Of a stretch of 64,000 nucleotides of DNA, positions 24,542 through 33,062 are shown one piece after another (within the stretch, counting starts at the first letter, position 1; each line of letters begins with the position of its first letter). Below the pieces are notes generated by a model. The model saw only the letters and a list, made by a program, of their open reading frames with translations. It was not told where the DNA came from and made no database searches. The stretch is from JASHPR01 sp963833885 (GTDB lineage Bacteria > Actinomycetota > Actinomycetes > Streptosporangiales > Streptosporangiaceae), in the NCBI GenBank assembly GCA_963833885.1, contig CAWHZU010000034.1:1-64000 (forward strand). The letters are read 5' to 3'. Made by a program: the position numbers and the translations under genes.

Positions 24542-25158
24542 GCCAGCGCCTGCGGGGAGCGCTGGAACTGGGGTGCGAGCAGCGCCCGCAGCCCGTCCTG
24601 GAACATCTGCTCGTCGACGTCCCCCAGGAGTGCGCGCTGCATGGCGAACCCGGGCCCGATCGCGGTTAGCACCTTGGCGACCGACATCGGCGACACGTCC
24701 GGGGGTATGAGCCCGCGTTCGGCGTAGACCGCCGCGAGTTCGGCGAGGACGTCGCGCAGGCCGTTCACGGTCTGGGCCACACGCTCGGCCAGCGCGGGGG
24801 AGCGCAACGCCTCGGCCCAGATCTGGAGGGCCAGGTTGGCCAGTTCCTGGCCGGAATCCATCCGTCCTACCGTCTCGAGGATCTGACCCACCACGTCCTC
24901 GAGCGAGGGCAGCGGATCGGTGTCGAGCATGTCCGTTACCGAGGCCGTGAGCTCGGCGAGCGCCTCGTCGGCGATGGCCGCGATGATGTCCTCCTTGCCG
25001 CGGAAGTACCGGTACACGGCACCTGCGGACAGGTCTGCCTCGCTCAGCACGTCCTGCATGGACGTGGCGTGGAAGCCGTTCTTGATGAAGCGGCGCCGGG
25101 CGGCGTCAAGGATCTGACGGCGCCGGGCATCTAGGTGCTCCTGCGTGACCCGCGGCAT
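24538..25158 (-). CDS. TetR-family transcriptional regulator
   Basis: 206 residues. The N-terminal HTH occupies about residues 10-56 (RRQILDAARRRFIKNGFHATSMQDVLSEADLSAGAVYRYFRGKEDI), which is the TetR signature; the rest is a helical ligand-binding domain. It starts at ATG 25158, directly 6 nt after a TATAAT box, so its mRNA may be leaderless. Two identical-arm dyads lie upstream: one inside its own promoter spacer, the other over the start region of the divergent membrane-protein gene. It therefore most likely represses itself and that gene. The inducer is unknown. Confidence 0.92.
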   Translation of the reverse strand: MPRVTQEHLDARRRQILDAARRRFIKNGFHATSMQDVLSEADLSAGAVYRYFRGKEDIIAAIADEALAELTASVTDMLDTDPLPSLEDVVGQILETVGRMDSGQELANLALQIWAEALRSPALAERVAQTVNGLRDVLAELAAVYAERGLIPPDVSPMSVAKVLTAIGPGFAMQRALLGDVDEQMFQDGLRALLAPQFQRSPQALA

Positions 25159-25164
25159 GCCTCC

Positions 25165-25192
25165 ATTATAGAACGAATGTTCGTTTTGACAA
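25165..25192 (-). promoter_or_regulatory. tetR promoter (TTGTCA-N16-TATAAT)
   Basis: On the minus strand TTGTCA (25192-25187) is followed by 16 nt and TATAAT (25170-25165); ATG begins 6 nt later. The spacer contains operator 1. On the plus strand TTGACA (25186-25191) overlaps it and, 17 nt on, TAAATC (25209-25214) could be the -10 of the divergent gene. Confidence 0.7.
25172..25185. promoter_or_regulatory. Operator 1: AACGAA-TG-TTCGTT
   Basis: A perfect dyad with 6-bp arms in the spacer of the tetR promoter. Its center is 50 bp from operator 2. Confidence 0.75.
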
Positions 25193-25221
25193 ATCCGCGG
25201 AGTAGAGGTAAATCTATAGAG

Positions 25222-25235
25222 AACGAACATTCGTT
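25222..25235. promoter_or_regulatory. Operator 2: AACGAA-CA-TTCGTT
   Basis: Same arms as operator 1 with a different 2-nt center. It covers the predicted transcription start of the divergent membrane-protein gene and precedes its GGAGG ribosome binding site. Confidence 0.75.
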
Positions 25236-25253
25236 TTGGAGGTGTGTGGACCG

Positions 25254-26447
25254 ATGCGCGGCACTCACGCGAACCCAGGCGCCCACGCAGGCGGTGCCAC
25301 GGGTGGTGGCGTCACGACCGGCGGCCACGCTGCGACCGGCGGTGGCGTTGCGACCGGCGGCCACGCTGCGACCGGGGCGGGAGCTGTCAGTGGCGCGGGC
25401 GGAGCCAGGAACGCGGGCGGAGGCATCCATCCGGCGATGCTGCTGCGGGCGGCTGTGATCATTCCGGCTCTGGTAGCGGCGGTAGCGCTGTCGGCCTTCG
25501 CCTGGTCCGCCGCGCGGCTCGCCCCGCGCGGCGTTCCGGTAGGTGTGGCCGGGACGGCCAAGGTAGCCGACGCCGTCGGGCACCGGCTCGACGGGCTCGG
25601 CGGGAAGTTCGATGCGCACACATACGGTTCCGAGGCTGCGGCCGTGGCGGCGATCCGGCACCGCGAGATCTACGGCGCGTTCGTGGCCGGTCCCGGCGGC
25701 CTGACCGTGCTCACGGCGCCGGCCGCTAGTCCCGCTGTGGCCACGCTGCTGACCAAGGTCGGCGAGGAAGCGGGCCAGCACGCGGCCGCCGGTCGCGCCG
25801 TCCCGGTGCGCGTCGTGGACGTGGTGCCCGCCGATCCCAATGATCCGCAAGGCATCGTGCTCGACTCCGCGTTCCTTCCCCTGGTGATCATCGGGTCCCT
25901 TGGCGGCGTGATGACATGGGTGGCCGGCCGGGATGGCCGGCGAGCAGGCTATCCGCAGGCTGGCGTGTTGCTCGTCAAGTCGGCGCTGATCGGTCTCGTC
26001 GTGGTCGGGATCGTGCAGGGCTGGCTCGGCGTCATCCCGGGGGACTGGGTGGCCAACGCCGCCGTTATCAGCCTGACCGTGATCGCGATCTCATCCACCG
26101 TCTGCGGGCTCGGGGCCATGCTCGGCGCGCCCGGCGTAGCGCTCGGCGGGCTGCTGATGGTGTTCGTCGGCAACCCGTTCTCCGGTGTGTCCTCCGCGCC
26201 GCAACTGCTGCCGAGCCCGGCAGGGACGCTCGGCCAGCTCCTACCCCCGGGTGCCGGCGCCAGCCTGCTGCGCAGCTCGGCGTTCTTCCACGGCTACGGA
26301 TCAGGTACCCACCTGGTCGTGCTCGCGATATGGGCGGGCTGCGGGCTGACCGCGGTGATGGCTAGCCAGGCCGTTCGGCGGCGGCGCGCTGCGGCGGCGG
26401 GCAGGCAGGCCGAGATCTCGGCGGAGCCCAGCGTCCTGACCGCCTGA
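25254..26447 (+). CDS. Membrane protein, YhgE/Pip- or DUF3533-like, TetR-controlled
   Basis: 397 residues. After a Gly/Ala/Thr/His-rich soluble start (residues 1-60, with repeated GGHAATGGG units), a membrane helix (VIIPALVAAVALSAFAWSA) is followed by a 130-residue extracytoplasmic part and about five more helices (LPLVIIGSLGGVMTWV, SALIGLVVVGIVQGWLGVI and others). Together with the segment ADPNDPQGIVLDSAFLPLVI the layout resembles the permease-like YhgE/Pip and DUF3533 families, often TetR-linked and suspected to act in efflux; the role is unproven. GGAGG lies 11 nt before ATG 25254. It is likely derepressed by the ligand of the divergent TetR protein. Confidence 0.7.
   Translation: MRGTHANPGAHAGGATGGGVTTGGHAATGGGVATGGHAATGAGAVSGAGGARNAGGGIHPAMLLRAAVIIPALVAAVALSAFAWSAARLAPRGVPVGVAGTAKVADAVGHRLDGLGGKFDAHTYGSEAAAVAAIRHREIYGAFVAGPGGLTVLTAPAASPAVATLLTKVGEEAGQHAAAGRAVPVRVVDVVPADPNDPQGIVLDSAFLPLVIIGSLGGVMTWVAGRDGRRAGYPQAGVLLVKSALIGLVVVGIVQGWLGVIPGDWVANAAVISLTVIAISSTVCGLGAMLGAPGVALGGLLMVFVGNPFSGVSSAPQLLPSPAGTLGQLLPPGAGASLLRSSAFFHGYGSGTHLVVLAIWAGCGLTAVMASQAVRRRRAAAAGRQAEISAEPSVLTA
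25297..25380 (+). repeat. Imperfect short tandem repeats in the membrane-protein gene
   Basis: Units built around GCGACCGGCGG and CCACGCTGCGACCGG recur about four times. They encode the GGHAATGGGVATGGHAATG-like low-complexity start of the protein. Confidence 0.55.
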
Positions 26448-26478
26448 TCAGCTACCGGGGCACCCGGCCGGGTGCGTG

Positions 26479-27132
26479 CTACCCGGCCGGATGCTCGACG
26501 TCCACCGGCGGCAGGTCCTGAACCTGCCGCTTGGTGACGCTGAGGCGGATGCCGTCGTCAGGGTCGACCTTGGCGACGGCGCCGATCGGGATGGCCACTT
26601 CTTTTTTGCCCCACAGGTGACCTTCCTGCAGCAGCACATGGGTCACCTGGCGTGATTTCCGGTCGACGACCAGCCCCTGGACGCGACCGATGGCGCCGTC
26701 GGTGGCGTGCACGTGCTCGCCGCGGCGCACCTCGACCTCGCCAACCGGGGTTGTGTCGTAGAAAACCTCCATCGGGCCGATGTCCGAGCCGAACCCAGCC
26801 ACGCCGGGGCCGAGGCCGTAGTACGGCCAGCTGAGCGCCTGGTCCGGGCCATACGCGGGAACGCCGCCTGCGCCCGGGATGAACTGGGTCTCTTCGGCGT
26901 CGTCTAGCTGCTCGAACTCGGCCGTGGTGCAGGAGAGTCTGACCTGGCCTCCGGAGGCGTCGACGAGGTCGAGCGGCACCAGCTTGGCCAGGTCCAGCCG
27001 GTGCTTCGGCTCGACGACCAGATGGGTGACGGCGCGGGCGACGGGGTCCACGATCACGCGGCACACCACGCCGCAGGCCCCGTCGCTGCAGCTGACCTCG
27101 GCGCCGATCGTGAACGGTGTTGTCTCTGCCAC
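26479..27132 (-). CDS. PRC-barrel domain protein
   Basis: 217 residues with two PRC-barrel-like halves: residues about 5-70 (IGAEVSCSDGACGVVCRVIVDPVARAVTHLVVE) and about 125-205 (HVHATDGAIGRVQGLVVDRKSRQVTHVLLQEGHLWGKKEVAIPI). PRC barrels are small beta domains found in photosynthetic reaction centres, RimM and many stress-related bacterial proteins, and mediate protein or RNA contacts. No membrane segment. GTG 27132 is chosen because GAGGAGG stands 7 nt upstream. It is a lone minus-strand gene between the membrane protein and the GH2 gene. Precise role unknown. Confidence 0.8.
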   Translation of the reverse strand: MAETTPFTIGAEVSCSDGACGVVCRVIVDPVARAVTHLVVEPKHRLDLAKLVPLDLVDASGGQVRLSCTTAEFEQLDDAEETQFIPGAGGVPAYGPDQALSWPYYGLGPGVAGFGSDIGPMEVFYDTTPVGEVEVRRGEHVHATDGAIGRVQGLVVDRKSRQVTHVLLQEGHLWGKKEVAIPIGAVAKVDPDDGIRLSVTKRQVQDLPPVDVEHPAG

Positions 27133-27259
27133 GGCAATCCTCCTCGACGTGGTCACCGATACCCGCGTCCGGCTCGTGCAACCGCCGAAATAGCCCGGCA
27201 AAGCTCGCCCAACGCTGCTAACAGCGCAAGCCTTCGGCTTACCGGATATTACGACTCAC

Positions 27260-27265
27260 TATTCT
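27260..27265 (+). promoter_or_regulatory. -10 box TATTCT of the GH2 gene (leaderless geometry)
   Basis: TATTCT ends 6 nt before GTG 27272. The surrounding 50 bp are distinctly AT-richer than the rest of the window. No ribosome binding site is present. Confidence 0.55.
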
Positions 27266-27271
27266 CAATCC

Positions 27272-29662
27272 GTGACCACTGGACGCATCCGGCCAGGGCA
27301 CTCCCCGGCGTCGCTGCCGCCACGGCGGGCGATCCTTTACGCCGGAGCAATCGCCTCGCTGGCCGCGGCCTGCAGCGCCGGGCTGTCCCCTGCGGGTGCG
27401 CCGGAGGTCAGCGCCCAGGGCAAGTACGACTTCAACCGAGGCTGGCTATTCGGTGGCCGCTACGTGGCGGGATCCGCGGACCGCGACTACGACGACAGCG
27501 GCTTCGCCAAGATCACGCTTCCGCACACGGTGACGCCGCTGTCCTGGGGCAACTGGGACCCTGCGTCGTGGGAGGACGTCTGGGTCTACCGCAAGCACTT
27601 CACCCCGCCCCGCCTACCCGGCGGCAGCCGGGTCTTCGTCGACTTCGACGGCGTGATGGTGAACGCCACCGTGCTGGTCAACGGCACGGCGGTCAGCAGC
27701 CACCAGGGCGGGTATCTGCCGTGGCCGACCGAGCTGACCGGCCATCTGGCGGGTGGCGATAACGTTCTGGCCCTGATCGTGGATTCCCGGTGGCTGCAGG
27801 TTCCTCCGGACGGTGCGCCAGGCGGCGCATCAGCCGTGGATTATCTGCAACCGGGCGGCATCTACCGCGACTCCACGCTGCGCCTGGTGCCCGAGGTGTT
27901 CCTTTCCGACGTGTTCGTCAAGCCGGTCAACGTGCTCCGCCGCGACCGCAGCGTGCAGATCGAGGCCACGATCGACGCCGCGGCCGTGCCGAGGGGCCCG
28001 GTCCAGATCAGCGCCGAGCTGCGGGACGGGACCAGCGTCATCGCCACCGCATCGTCGCGGGTGACGATCACCGGGACCGGCGCCACGACCGTCACCTTCG
28101 GCATCACCGGGATCGGCGACGTGACGTTGTGGTCGCCGGACACGCCGAAGCTGTACACGGTCGCTGTGACGCTTGCCCCGGCGGGCCTGGCGCACACGCT
28201 GACGGTCAGCACCGGGTTCCGGGAGGCGGTGTTCAAGCTCGACGGCTTCTACCTCAACGGCCATCGATTCAAGATTTTCGGCCTGAACCGGCACCAGATC
28301 TTTCCCTACATCGGCATGGCGGCTCCCGCGCGGCTGCAGCGCAGGGACGCGGAGATCCTCAAGTACGAGCTGAACTGCAACATGGTGCGCTGCTCGCACT
28401 ACCCGCAGTCCCCGCACTTCCTCGACGCCTGTGACGAGCTCGGCATCATGGTCTGGCAGGAGTCGCCCGGCTGGTTTTACGTGGGGGACGCCGCCTGGCA
28501 GGCCATCATGCTGCAGAACGTCCACGACATGGTGATCCGCGATCGCAGCAGGCCGTCGGTGATCGTCTGGGGTACCCGGCCGAACGAGGCGCCGAACTAC
28601 CCGGCCCTGTACGCCCAGGCCCGCGAGCTCGCCCACCAGCTTGACGGCAGCAGGCAGACCACGGGCGCGATGATCCACTACTCCACGGACGGCTGGGCCG
28701 AGGACGTGTTCGCCTACGACGACTACCAGCACCGCGACGGCGACGCGGTGCTCGAGCCGCCGATGCCGGGTGTGCCCTACCTGGTCAGCGAGGCCGTCGG
28801 CGCGCTGGACGGGTCGCCGACCTACCGCTGGGTCGATTCCGGCGCGGTGCTGGCCGAGCAGGCAGTGCTGCACGCCCAGGTGCACAACATCGCCCGGTCC
28901 GACCCGCGTTACGCCGGGCTGCTTGGCTGGGCCGGGATCGACTACCCGTCGTACGAGGGCGGTATCCGCATCTGGGAGGGGCTGAAGACGCCCGGCGTCG
29001 TTGACACGTTCCGGGCGGCTAAGCCCGGCGCCGCGTTCTACGGTTCGCAGCGGGACCCGTCGGCGCACCCGGAGATTCTGCCTGCCTTCTTCTGGGACTT
29101 CGGCCCGGAGTCGCCGTCCGGCCCCGGCCCGGACGCCATGATCGCGACCAACTGCGACCGGCTGGAGATCTACGTCGCCGGGCACCACATCGCCACCGGC
29201 ACCCCGGACAGCGCCCGCTTCGGCAGCCTCGCCTACCCTCCGGTATTCGCCAACCTCGGCGTCGACGGCACGGGCCTGCCGGAGCTGCGCATCGACGGCT
29301 ACCTGCGCGGCAAGCTCGTCGGCTCGGTCCGCATGTCGGCAGACACCGCGCGGGACCGTCTCGTGCTGACCGCCGAAGACAGCTCGATCCGGGCGGACGG
29401 CTCGGACGCCACCCGGCTGACTTTCCGTGCCGTGGACGCGTACGGCAACCAGCGGCGCTTCGTGAGCGGCCTGGTACACCTGTCCATGGCCGGGCCGGTC
29501 ACGCTCATCGGCGACAACCCGTTCGACTTCGGTGCCTACGGGGCAGTGGGCGGCGCGTTTGTCCGGTCCAAGCCAGGCCAAGTGGGTCCGATCACCGTTA
29601 CGGCCCATCATCCAAGGCTCGGATCGTCCACGGTCCAGGTCACGGCCGTCGCGATGACCTGA
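27272..29662 (+). CDS. Secreted GH2 glycosidase (beta-galactosidase/glucuronidase type)
   Basis: 796 residues. The N-terminus (RRAILYAGAIASLAAACSAG) is a signal peptide with a probable lipobox LAAAC, so the mature protein may be a lipoprotein. A jelly-roll sugar-binding domain (about 45-200: NRGWLFGG...VWVYRKHF...GYLPW), a GH2 beta-sandwich (about 205-310) and a TIM barrel follow. In the barrel are NRHQIFP, CSHYPQSPHFLDACDELGIMVWQESP, WGTRPNEAPNY (acid/base E) and YLVSEAVG (putative nucleophile E). The C-terminal 150 residues form beta-rich accessory domains with a Big_9-like/DUF4982-like character. It acts on beta-linked glycans outside the cell; which sugar is not clear. Confidence 0.86.
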   Translation: MTTGRIRPGHSPASLPPRRAILYAGAIASLAAACSAGLSPAGAPEVSAQGKYDFNRGWLFGGRYVAGSADRDYDDSGFAKITLPHTVTPLSWGNWDPASWEDVWVYRKHFTPPRLPGGSRVFVDFDGVMVNATVLVNGTAVSSHQGGYLPWPTELTGHLAGGDNVLALIVDSRWLQVPPDGAPGGASAVDYLQPGGIYRDSTLRLVPEVFLSDVFVKPVNVLRRDRSVQIEATIDAAAVPRGPVQISAELRDGTSVIATASSRVTITGTGATTVTFGITGIGDVTLWSPDTPKLYTVAVTLAPAGLAHTLTVSTGFREAVFKLDGFYLNGHRFKIFGLNRHQIFPYIGMAAPARLQRRDAEILKYELNCNMVRCSHYPQSPHFLDACDELGIMVWQESPGWFYVGDAAWQAIMLQNVHDMVIRDRSRPSVIVWGTRPNEAPNYPALYAQARELAHQLDGSRQTTGAMIHYSTDGWAEDVFAYDDYQHRDGDAVLEPPMPGVPYLVSEAVGALDGSPTYRWVDSGAVLAEQAVLHAQVHNIARSDPRYAGLLGWAGIDYPSYEGGIRIWEGLKTPGVVDTFRAAKPGAAFYGSQRDPSAHPEILPAFFWDFGPESPSGPGPDAMIATNCDRLEIYVAGHHIATGTPDSARFGSLAYPPVFANLGVDGTGLPELRIDGYLRGKLVGSVRMSADTARDRLVLTAEDSSIRADGSDATRLTFRAVDAYGNQRRFVSGLVHLSMAGPVTLIGDNPFDFGAYGAVGGAFVRSKPGQVGPITVTAHHPRLGSSTVQVTAVAMT

Positions 29663-29733
29663 GCGGAGCATCGCCCGGCTGAACCCGAATTGCTAGACGA
29701 ACTTCGTCCGTATTAAGCTGGCTGACGCAACAC

Positions 29734-29739
29734 TATGCT
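29734..29739 (+). promoter_or_regulatory. -10 box TATGCT upstream of the MBL hydrolase
   Basis: TATGCT in a locally AT-rich gap, 36 nt before the ATG, in front of a normal GGAGGAG ribosome binding site. No good -35 was found. Confidence 0.4.
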
Positions 29740-29774
29740 GGTCATCGAGACATCCGGATCTGGAGGAGTTGCGC

Positions 29775-30884
29775 ATGACGGGGAGCCAAGGCGCCCCGGC
29801 ACGCATTGCTCCCGTCGGCGGGCCGGTGACGGTTACCGGGGTGGCCCAGCGCCAGGCGTGGCGAGCGCACGAGCTGCCGCCGGTCGAGCAGGTTCGCTCC
29901 GGCGTATGGTCAATGCCGGTCACGATCCCGGACAACCCGCTTCGCTACACGCTCGCTTACCTGCTGCTGTCCGACACCGGCGCCGTGGTCGTGGACCCTG
30001 GCTGGGATTCCGAGCGCGGCTGGCAGGACCTGCAGGCCGGGTTCGAGACCGCGGGCGTGTCCGCCGACCGGGTCACCGGGATCGTCGTCACCCACGTGCA
30101 CCTCGACCACCATGGGCTCAGCCGCCGCCTCAGCGAGGTATCGGGGGCGCCGATCGCGATGCATACCGCTGAGGTCCAGGCCCTCCCGTCCCGGATCAGG
30201 GAGGCCGTCGGGTCGCAGAGCGCGCACACCTGGCTGACGCGCTGTGGGGCGCCCGCCGACATGGTCGCCGAGTTCAACTCCGACCTCGCCGACATGCTCG
30301 GCGTGTTCCGCCTGGCCGAACCCGACGTGCTGCTGGATGACGGCGACGCCCTCGACCTGCCGGGCCGGCAGGTGCGAGTGGTGTGGACTCCCGGCCACAC
30401 GCCCGGGCACATCTGCCTGTACGACGCCGACCACGGCGTGCTGCTCACCGGCGACCACCTGCTGCCGCGGATCTCCCCGAACATCGGCCTCACGCCGGGC
30501 TCGATGGACTCGCCGCTGGCCAGCTATCTGAACTCGCTGCGCACGATGGCCGACTACGACAGCGCCGAGGCGCTGCCAGCTCATGAGTACCGGTTCCGCG
30601 GGATCTCTGGGCGAGCGGGCGCCCTGATCGAGCATCACGGCGTGCGTGCCGGCGAGGTTCTCGACGTCATCGCCGCCGCGGGCCAGGCGACGATCTGGGA
30701 CGTCACCACGAAGCTGACCTGGTCCCGCGGCTGGGATCAGATCACCGGTTTCATGCGCCGGGCCGCGCTGTTCGAGACCGCCGCCCACATCCAGTACCTG
30801 GAACAGGAAGGCAAGCTGGCCGTGCGATCCGGCTCGCCCGGTGAGCCGGACCTGCTGGAGGTCGTGCCGCAGGCCGCCAGCTGA
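29775..30884 (+). CDS. MBL-fold metallo-hydrolase
   Basis: 369 residues. The metal motif THVHLDHHG (HxHxDH, about residues 104-112), a second His in HTPGHICLY, D in LLTGDHLLP and a late His in PAHEYRF make up the two-zinc site of the metallo-beta-lactamase superfamily. A helical/winged C-terminal extension (about 290-369) resembles the LACTB2/GloB-like group, which hydrolyses thioesters or phosphodiesters. Start ATG 29775 has GGAGG 8 nt upstream; TTG 29769 is too near. A cytoplasmic enzyme with unknown substrate. It is transcribed alone; the next gene begins 227 nt later. Confidence 0.85.
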   Translation: MTGSQGAPARIAPVGGPVTVTGVAQRQAWRAHELPPVEQVRSGVWSMPVTIPDNPLRYTLAYLLLSDTGAVVVDPGWDSERGWQDLQAGFETAGVSADRVTGIVVTHVHLDHHGLSRRLSEVSGAPIAMHTAEVQALPSRIREAVGSQSAHTWLTRCGAPADMVAEFNSDLADMLGVFRLAEPDVLLDDGDALDLPGRQVRVVWTPGHTPGHICLYDADHGVLLTGDHLLPRISPNIGLTPGSMDSPLASYLNSLRTMADYDSAEALPAHEYRFRGISGRAGALIEHHGVRAGEVLDVIAAAGQATIWDVTTKLTWSRGWDQITGFMRRAALFETAAHIQYLEQEGKLAVRSGSPGEPDLLEVVPQAAS

Positions 30885-31110
30885 GCCAGCGGTCGAACCA
30901 GCCGCCGTGCCGCCAATGGACGGCGTATCCCGCGGTCGCGGAGCCACTGCGCCGGGGGCCGGTTCGTCCTTGCCGATCAGAGCCACACGTCGGCCGTCGG
31001 CGAGCGGAAGATGGCGGGAGATGCCGCCGCTCCATGCGGTGAGCGACTCCGGCTTGCCGCCGCCCACCGGGACCGCCAAGCGGTTACGCCGGTACTCTTG
31101 CCCAGAGAGA

Positions 31111-31972
31111 ATGACGCCGAACGATCTTCCCGACCGGACTCCAGCGACCGCCCGAGGGCCGCGCGTGGAGCGGATGTGCGTGATCTGCGGTCGGGGGTTC
31201 CTGATAGTCGGGAACCTCGCGCACCGGTACGCGACCTGCTCCCGTACCTGCTCAACCGCCCGCCGCAAGCTGGCGACGCACCGAGGTGTCCTCTCGCTAA
31301 CATGCGCCCGCTGCAGTGCCGAGTTTACGATGAACCGGTCGCATCTCAAGGGACCGAGGACCGGCGAGTATTGCTCAAACTCCTGCCGCCTCGAAGCCTT
31401 GAACGCCCCGGCCGCGCCCCGCCAGAACCGCGAACTGCCGGACGTGTGGGAAGGAGTTCCGCGCTCCTTACTCGAAGCCTGACTCGGACGGCAAGTTCCG
31501 CGGCTTCTACTGCTCACGTCTGTGCATGTGGAGCGATGACGACTACCGCAAGCGGCGAGCCGTCAGGCACTCTCCAACCCGACTCGAAGGCTGGCTATTC
31601 GACACGCTGGACACCGCGGGCGTCAAGTACGAGAAATTCGGCAACGTCGGCCGATACGTGCCCGATGCGATGCTCACAGACTATGCGGTGATTATCGAGG
31701 TCGACGGCGTGATGTGGCATCGCGCACGAGTCGAGCACGACCAGCACAGAGACCACGACCTCGCCGCGGCCGGTTGGACAGTCATGCACTTCACCGACAT
31801 CGATCTCCGCAGTCGGCCTCACGCCGCCCGCGTTCTCGGCGAAGCGATAGACCAGATCGTTGGGGGTGAGGCTCGCTACCGGCCGCCAACCCTCTGGCGC
31901 GAGGACCAGGTGGTTCCCTGTCAAGGCCGGGCCGCTGGGGATCTCGAAAAGGCTGCCGAAGTACATGCATGA
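31111..31972 (+). pseudogene. Triple zinc-finger plus Vsr/DUF559-like endonuclease, frameshifted
   Basis: ATG 31111 opens a frame with two zinc ribbons: CVICGRGF with TCSRTC, and CARCSAEF with YCSNSC. That frame ends with TGA at 31482. Another frame, open from 31403, carries a third ribbon, CRTCGKEF with YCSRLC (31436-31526), and continues into a PD-(D/E)XK-like nuclease (RLEGWLFDTLDTAGVKYE...YVPDAMLTDYAVIIEVDG, VMHFTDIDL) that ends at 31972. The pieces fit one protein if the frame changes between 31403 and 31436 (about +1 nt). So this is a broken gene, a sequencing error, or a frameshifted product. The nuclease fold may cut DNA, as Vsr-like proteins do. It lies upstream of the hydrolase-caspase pair. 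Confidence 0.55.
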
Positions 31973-32189
31973 GCGTTCCGCCGTGACCTTGTAAGGCAGG
32001 CCCTCTGAACCGGGCAACCGGAACTCAAGGAGTTCGACGCTTCGCCGTTCCAATATCGTGGTACTGCCCTGGCTGACGATCCAACCGAAGCGTGGCAGCT
32101 TCTCGTAACCATAACCCGTGCCGCGCAGTCGGCGTACGCAACGCAGCCGATTACGTGAAGGGCAGGACGTCGTCTGCTAGAACGCTTGT
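31973..32189. other. Intergenic stretch before the hydrolase gene
   Basis: 217 bp holding no recognised gene. A TAGAAC box 6 nt upstream of the hydrolase GTG is a weak leaderless promoter candidate. A minus-strand open frame (to 31595) is antisense to the nuclease and not convincing. Confidence 0.4.
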
Positions 32190-33062
32190 GTGCCGGAGAT
32201 TGTCGGGATCCACGGGATAGCTCAGCAGTACCGCGGCCCGTATCAGCTCGCCGATGTGTGGCTGGCGGGGATTCGTGATGGCCTGTTCGCGGCTGGCCAT
32301 CACGATACGGCGCGGGCACTGTCTCCAGAGGATGTGCGGGTCGCGTTTTTCGGTGACCTGTTCCGCCCGCCCGGCACCATGGCTGTCACTGATCCGCCCT
32401 ACACCGCTTCGGATATCCGCCCTGGTCCGGAGCGGGACTTGCTGACTGCGCTCTACGCAGGCGCCGTCGCGAGCGATCCGGTCCTGGGGGAGCCAGTCGG
32501 GGCGATGGGAGCGGGGGTGGTGAGCGTGGAGTTCATGCTGGCACGGCTGGCCCGGTCGAAGACGTTCGCGCGGGTGGCTCAGCAGTTGTTCCTCAGGGAT
32601 CTGAAGCAGGTGACGGCGTTCCTGGCGAACCCGGCCGTCAAGCAGGCGGTGCTGGGGCGGGTCCGCGGCCAGGTCGGCCTGGATGCTCGGGTGATGATTG
32701 GGCATTCGCTGGGGTCAGTGGTGGCCTACGAGTATCTGTGTCAGGATCAGCCGGGGCCAGTGGAGTTGCTGATCACGGTGGGCTCGCCCCTGGGGATCCC
32801 GAACGTGGTGTTCGACCGGCTGACTCCGGTGCCGGTTGCGGGAGCGGGGGCGTGGCCCGGCAGGGTGGCCAGATGGGTGAACGTGGCCGACCGGGACGAC
32901 GTTGTGGCGCTGCGGAAGGATCTAGCGCCGTTGTTTCCCGGTAACTTGCCCGGCGTGCGGATCATTGACCGGCTGGTGGACAACGGTGATGAGCCGCACT
33001 CTGTCGGTCGGTACCTGAGCGCGGCGCAGACCGGGAGCGCGCTCAGCGATGTCCTCAAGTAG
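32190..33062 (+). CDS. Alpha/beta hydrolase (PGAP1/lipase-like) of a conflict module
   Basis: 290 residues. The N-terminus EIVGIHGIAQQYRG contains the HG oxyanion motif, GHSLGSVVAYEYL (about residues 171-183) is the nucleophile elbow with Ser, and an Asp (VADRDD) and His (EPHSVGRYLS) follow at the positions expected for a triad. The fold is alpha/beta hydrolase of the PGAP1/DUF676-like group; similar domains occur as effectors fused or linked to STAND NTPases. There is no signal peptide. Its last 14 nt overlap the start of the caspase-NTPase gene, so the two are probably made together. The role as lipase/esterase effector is inference. Confidence 0.75.
   Translation: MPEIVGIHGIAQQYRGPYQLADVWLAGIRDGLFAAGHHDTARALSPEDVRVAFFGDLFRPPGTMAVTDPPYTASDIRPGPERDLLTALYAGAVASDPVLGEPVGAMGAGVVSVEFMLARLARSKTFARVAQQLFLRDLKQVTAFLANPAVKQAVLGRVRGQVGLDARVMIGHSLGSVVAYEYLCQDQPGPVELLITVGSPLGIPNVVFDRLTPVPVAGAGAWPGRVARWVNVADRDDVVALRKDLAPLFPGNLPGVRIIDRLVDNGDEPHSVGRYLSAAQTGSALSDVLK

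Noticed and set aside
31595..32053. Minus-strand frame of 152 codons
   Set aside because: Antisense to the nuclease domain; the plus-strand frame has the better support (nuclease motif), although this frame is not unreasonable in composition.
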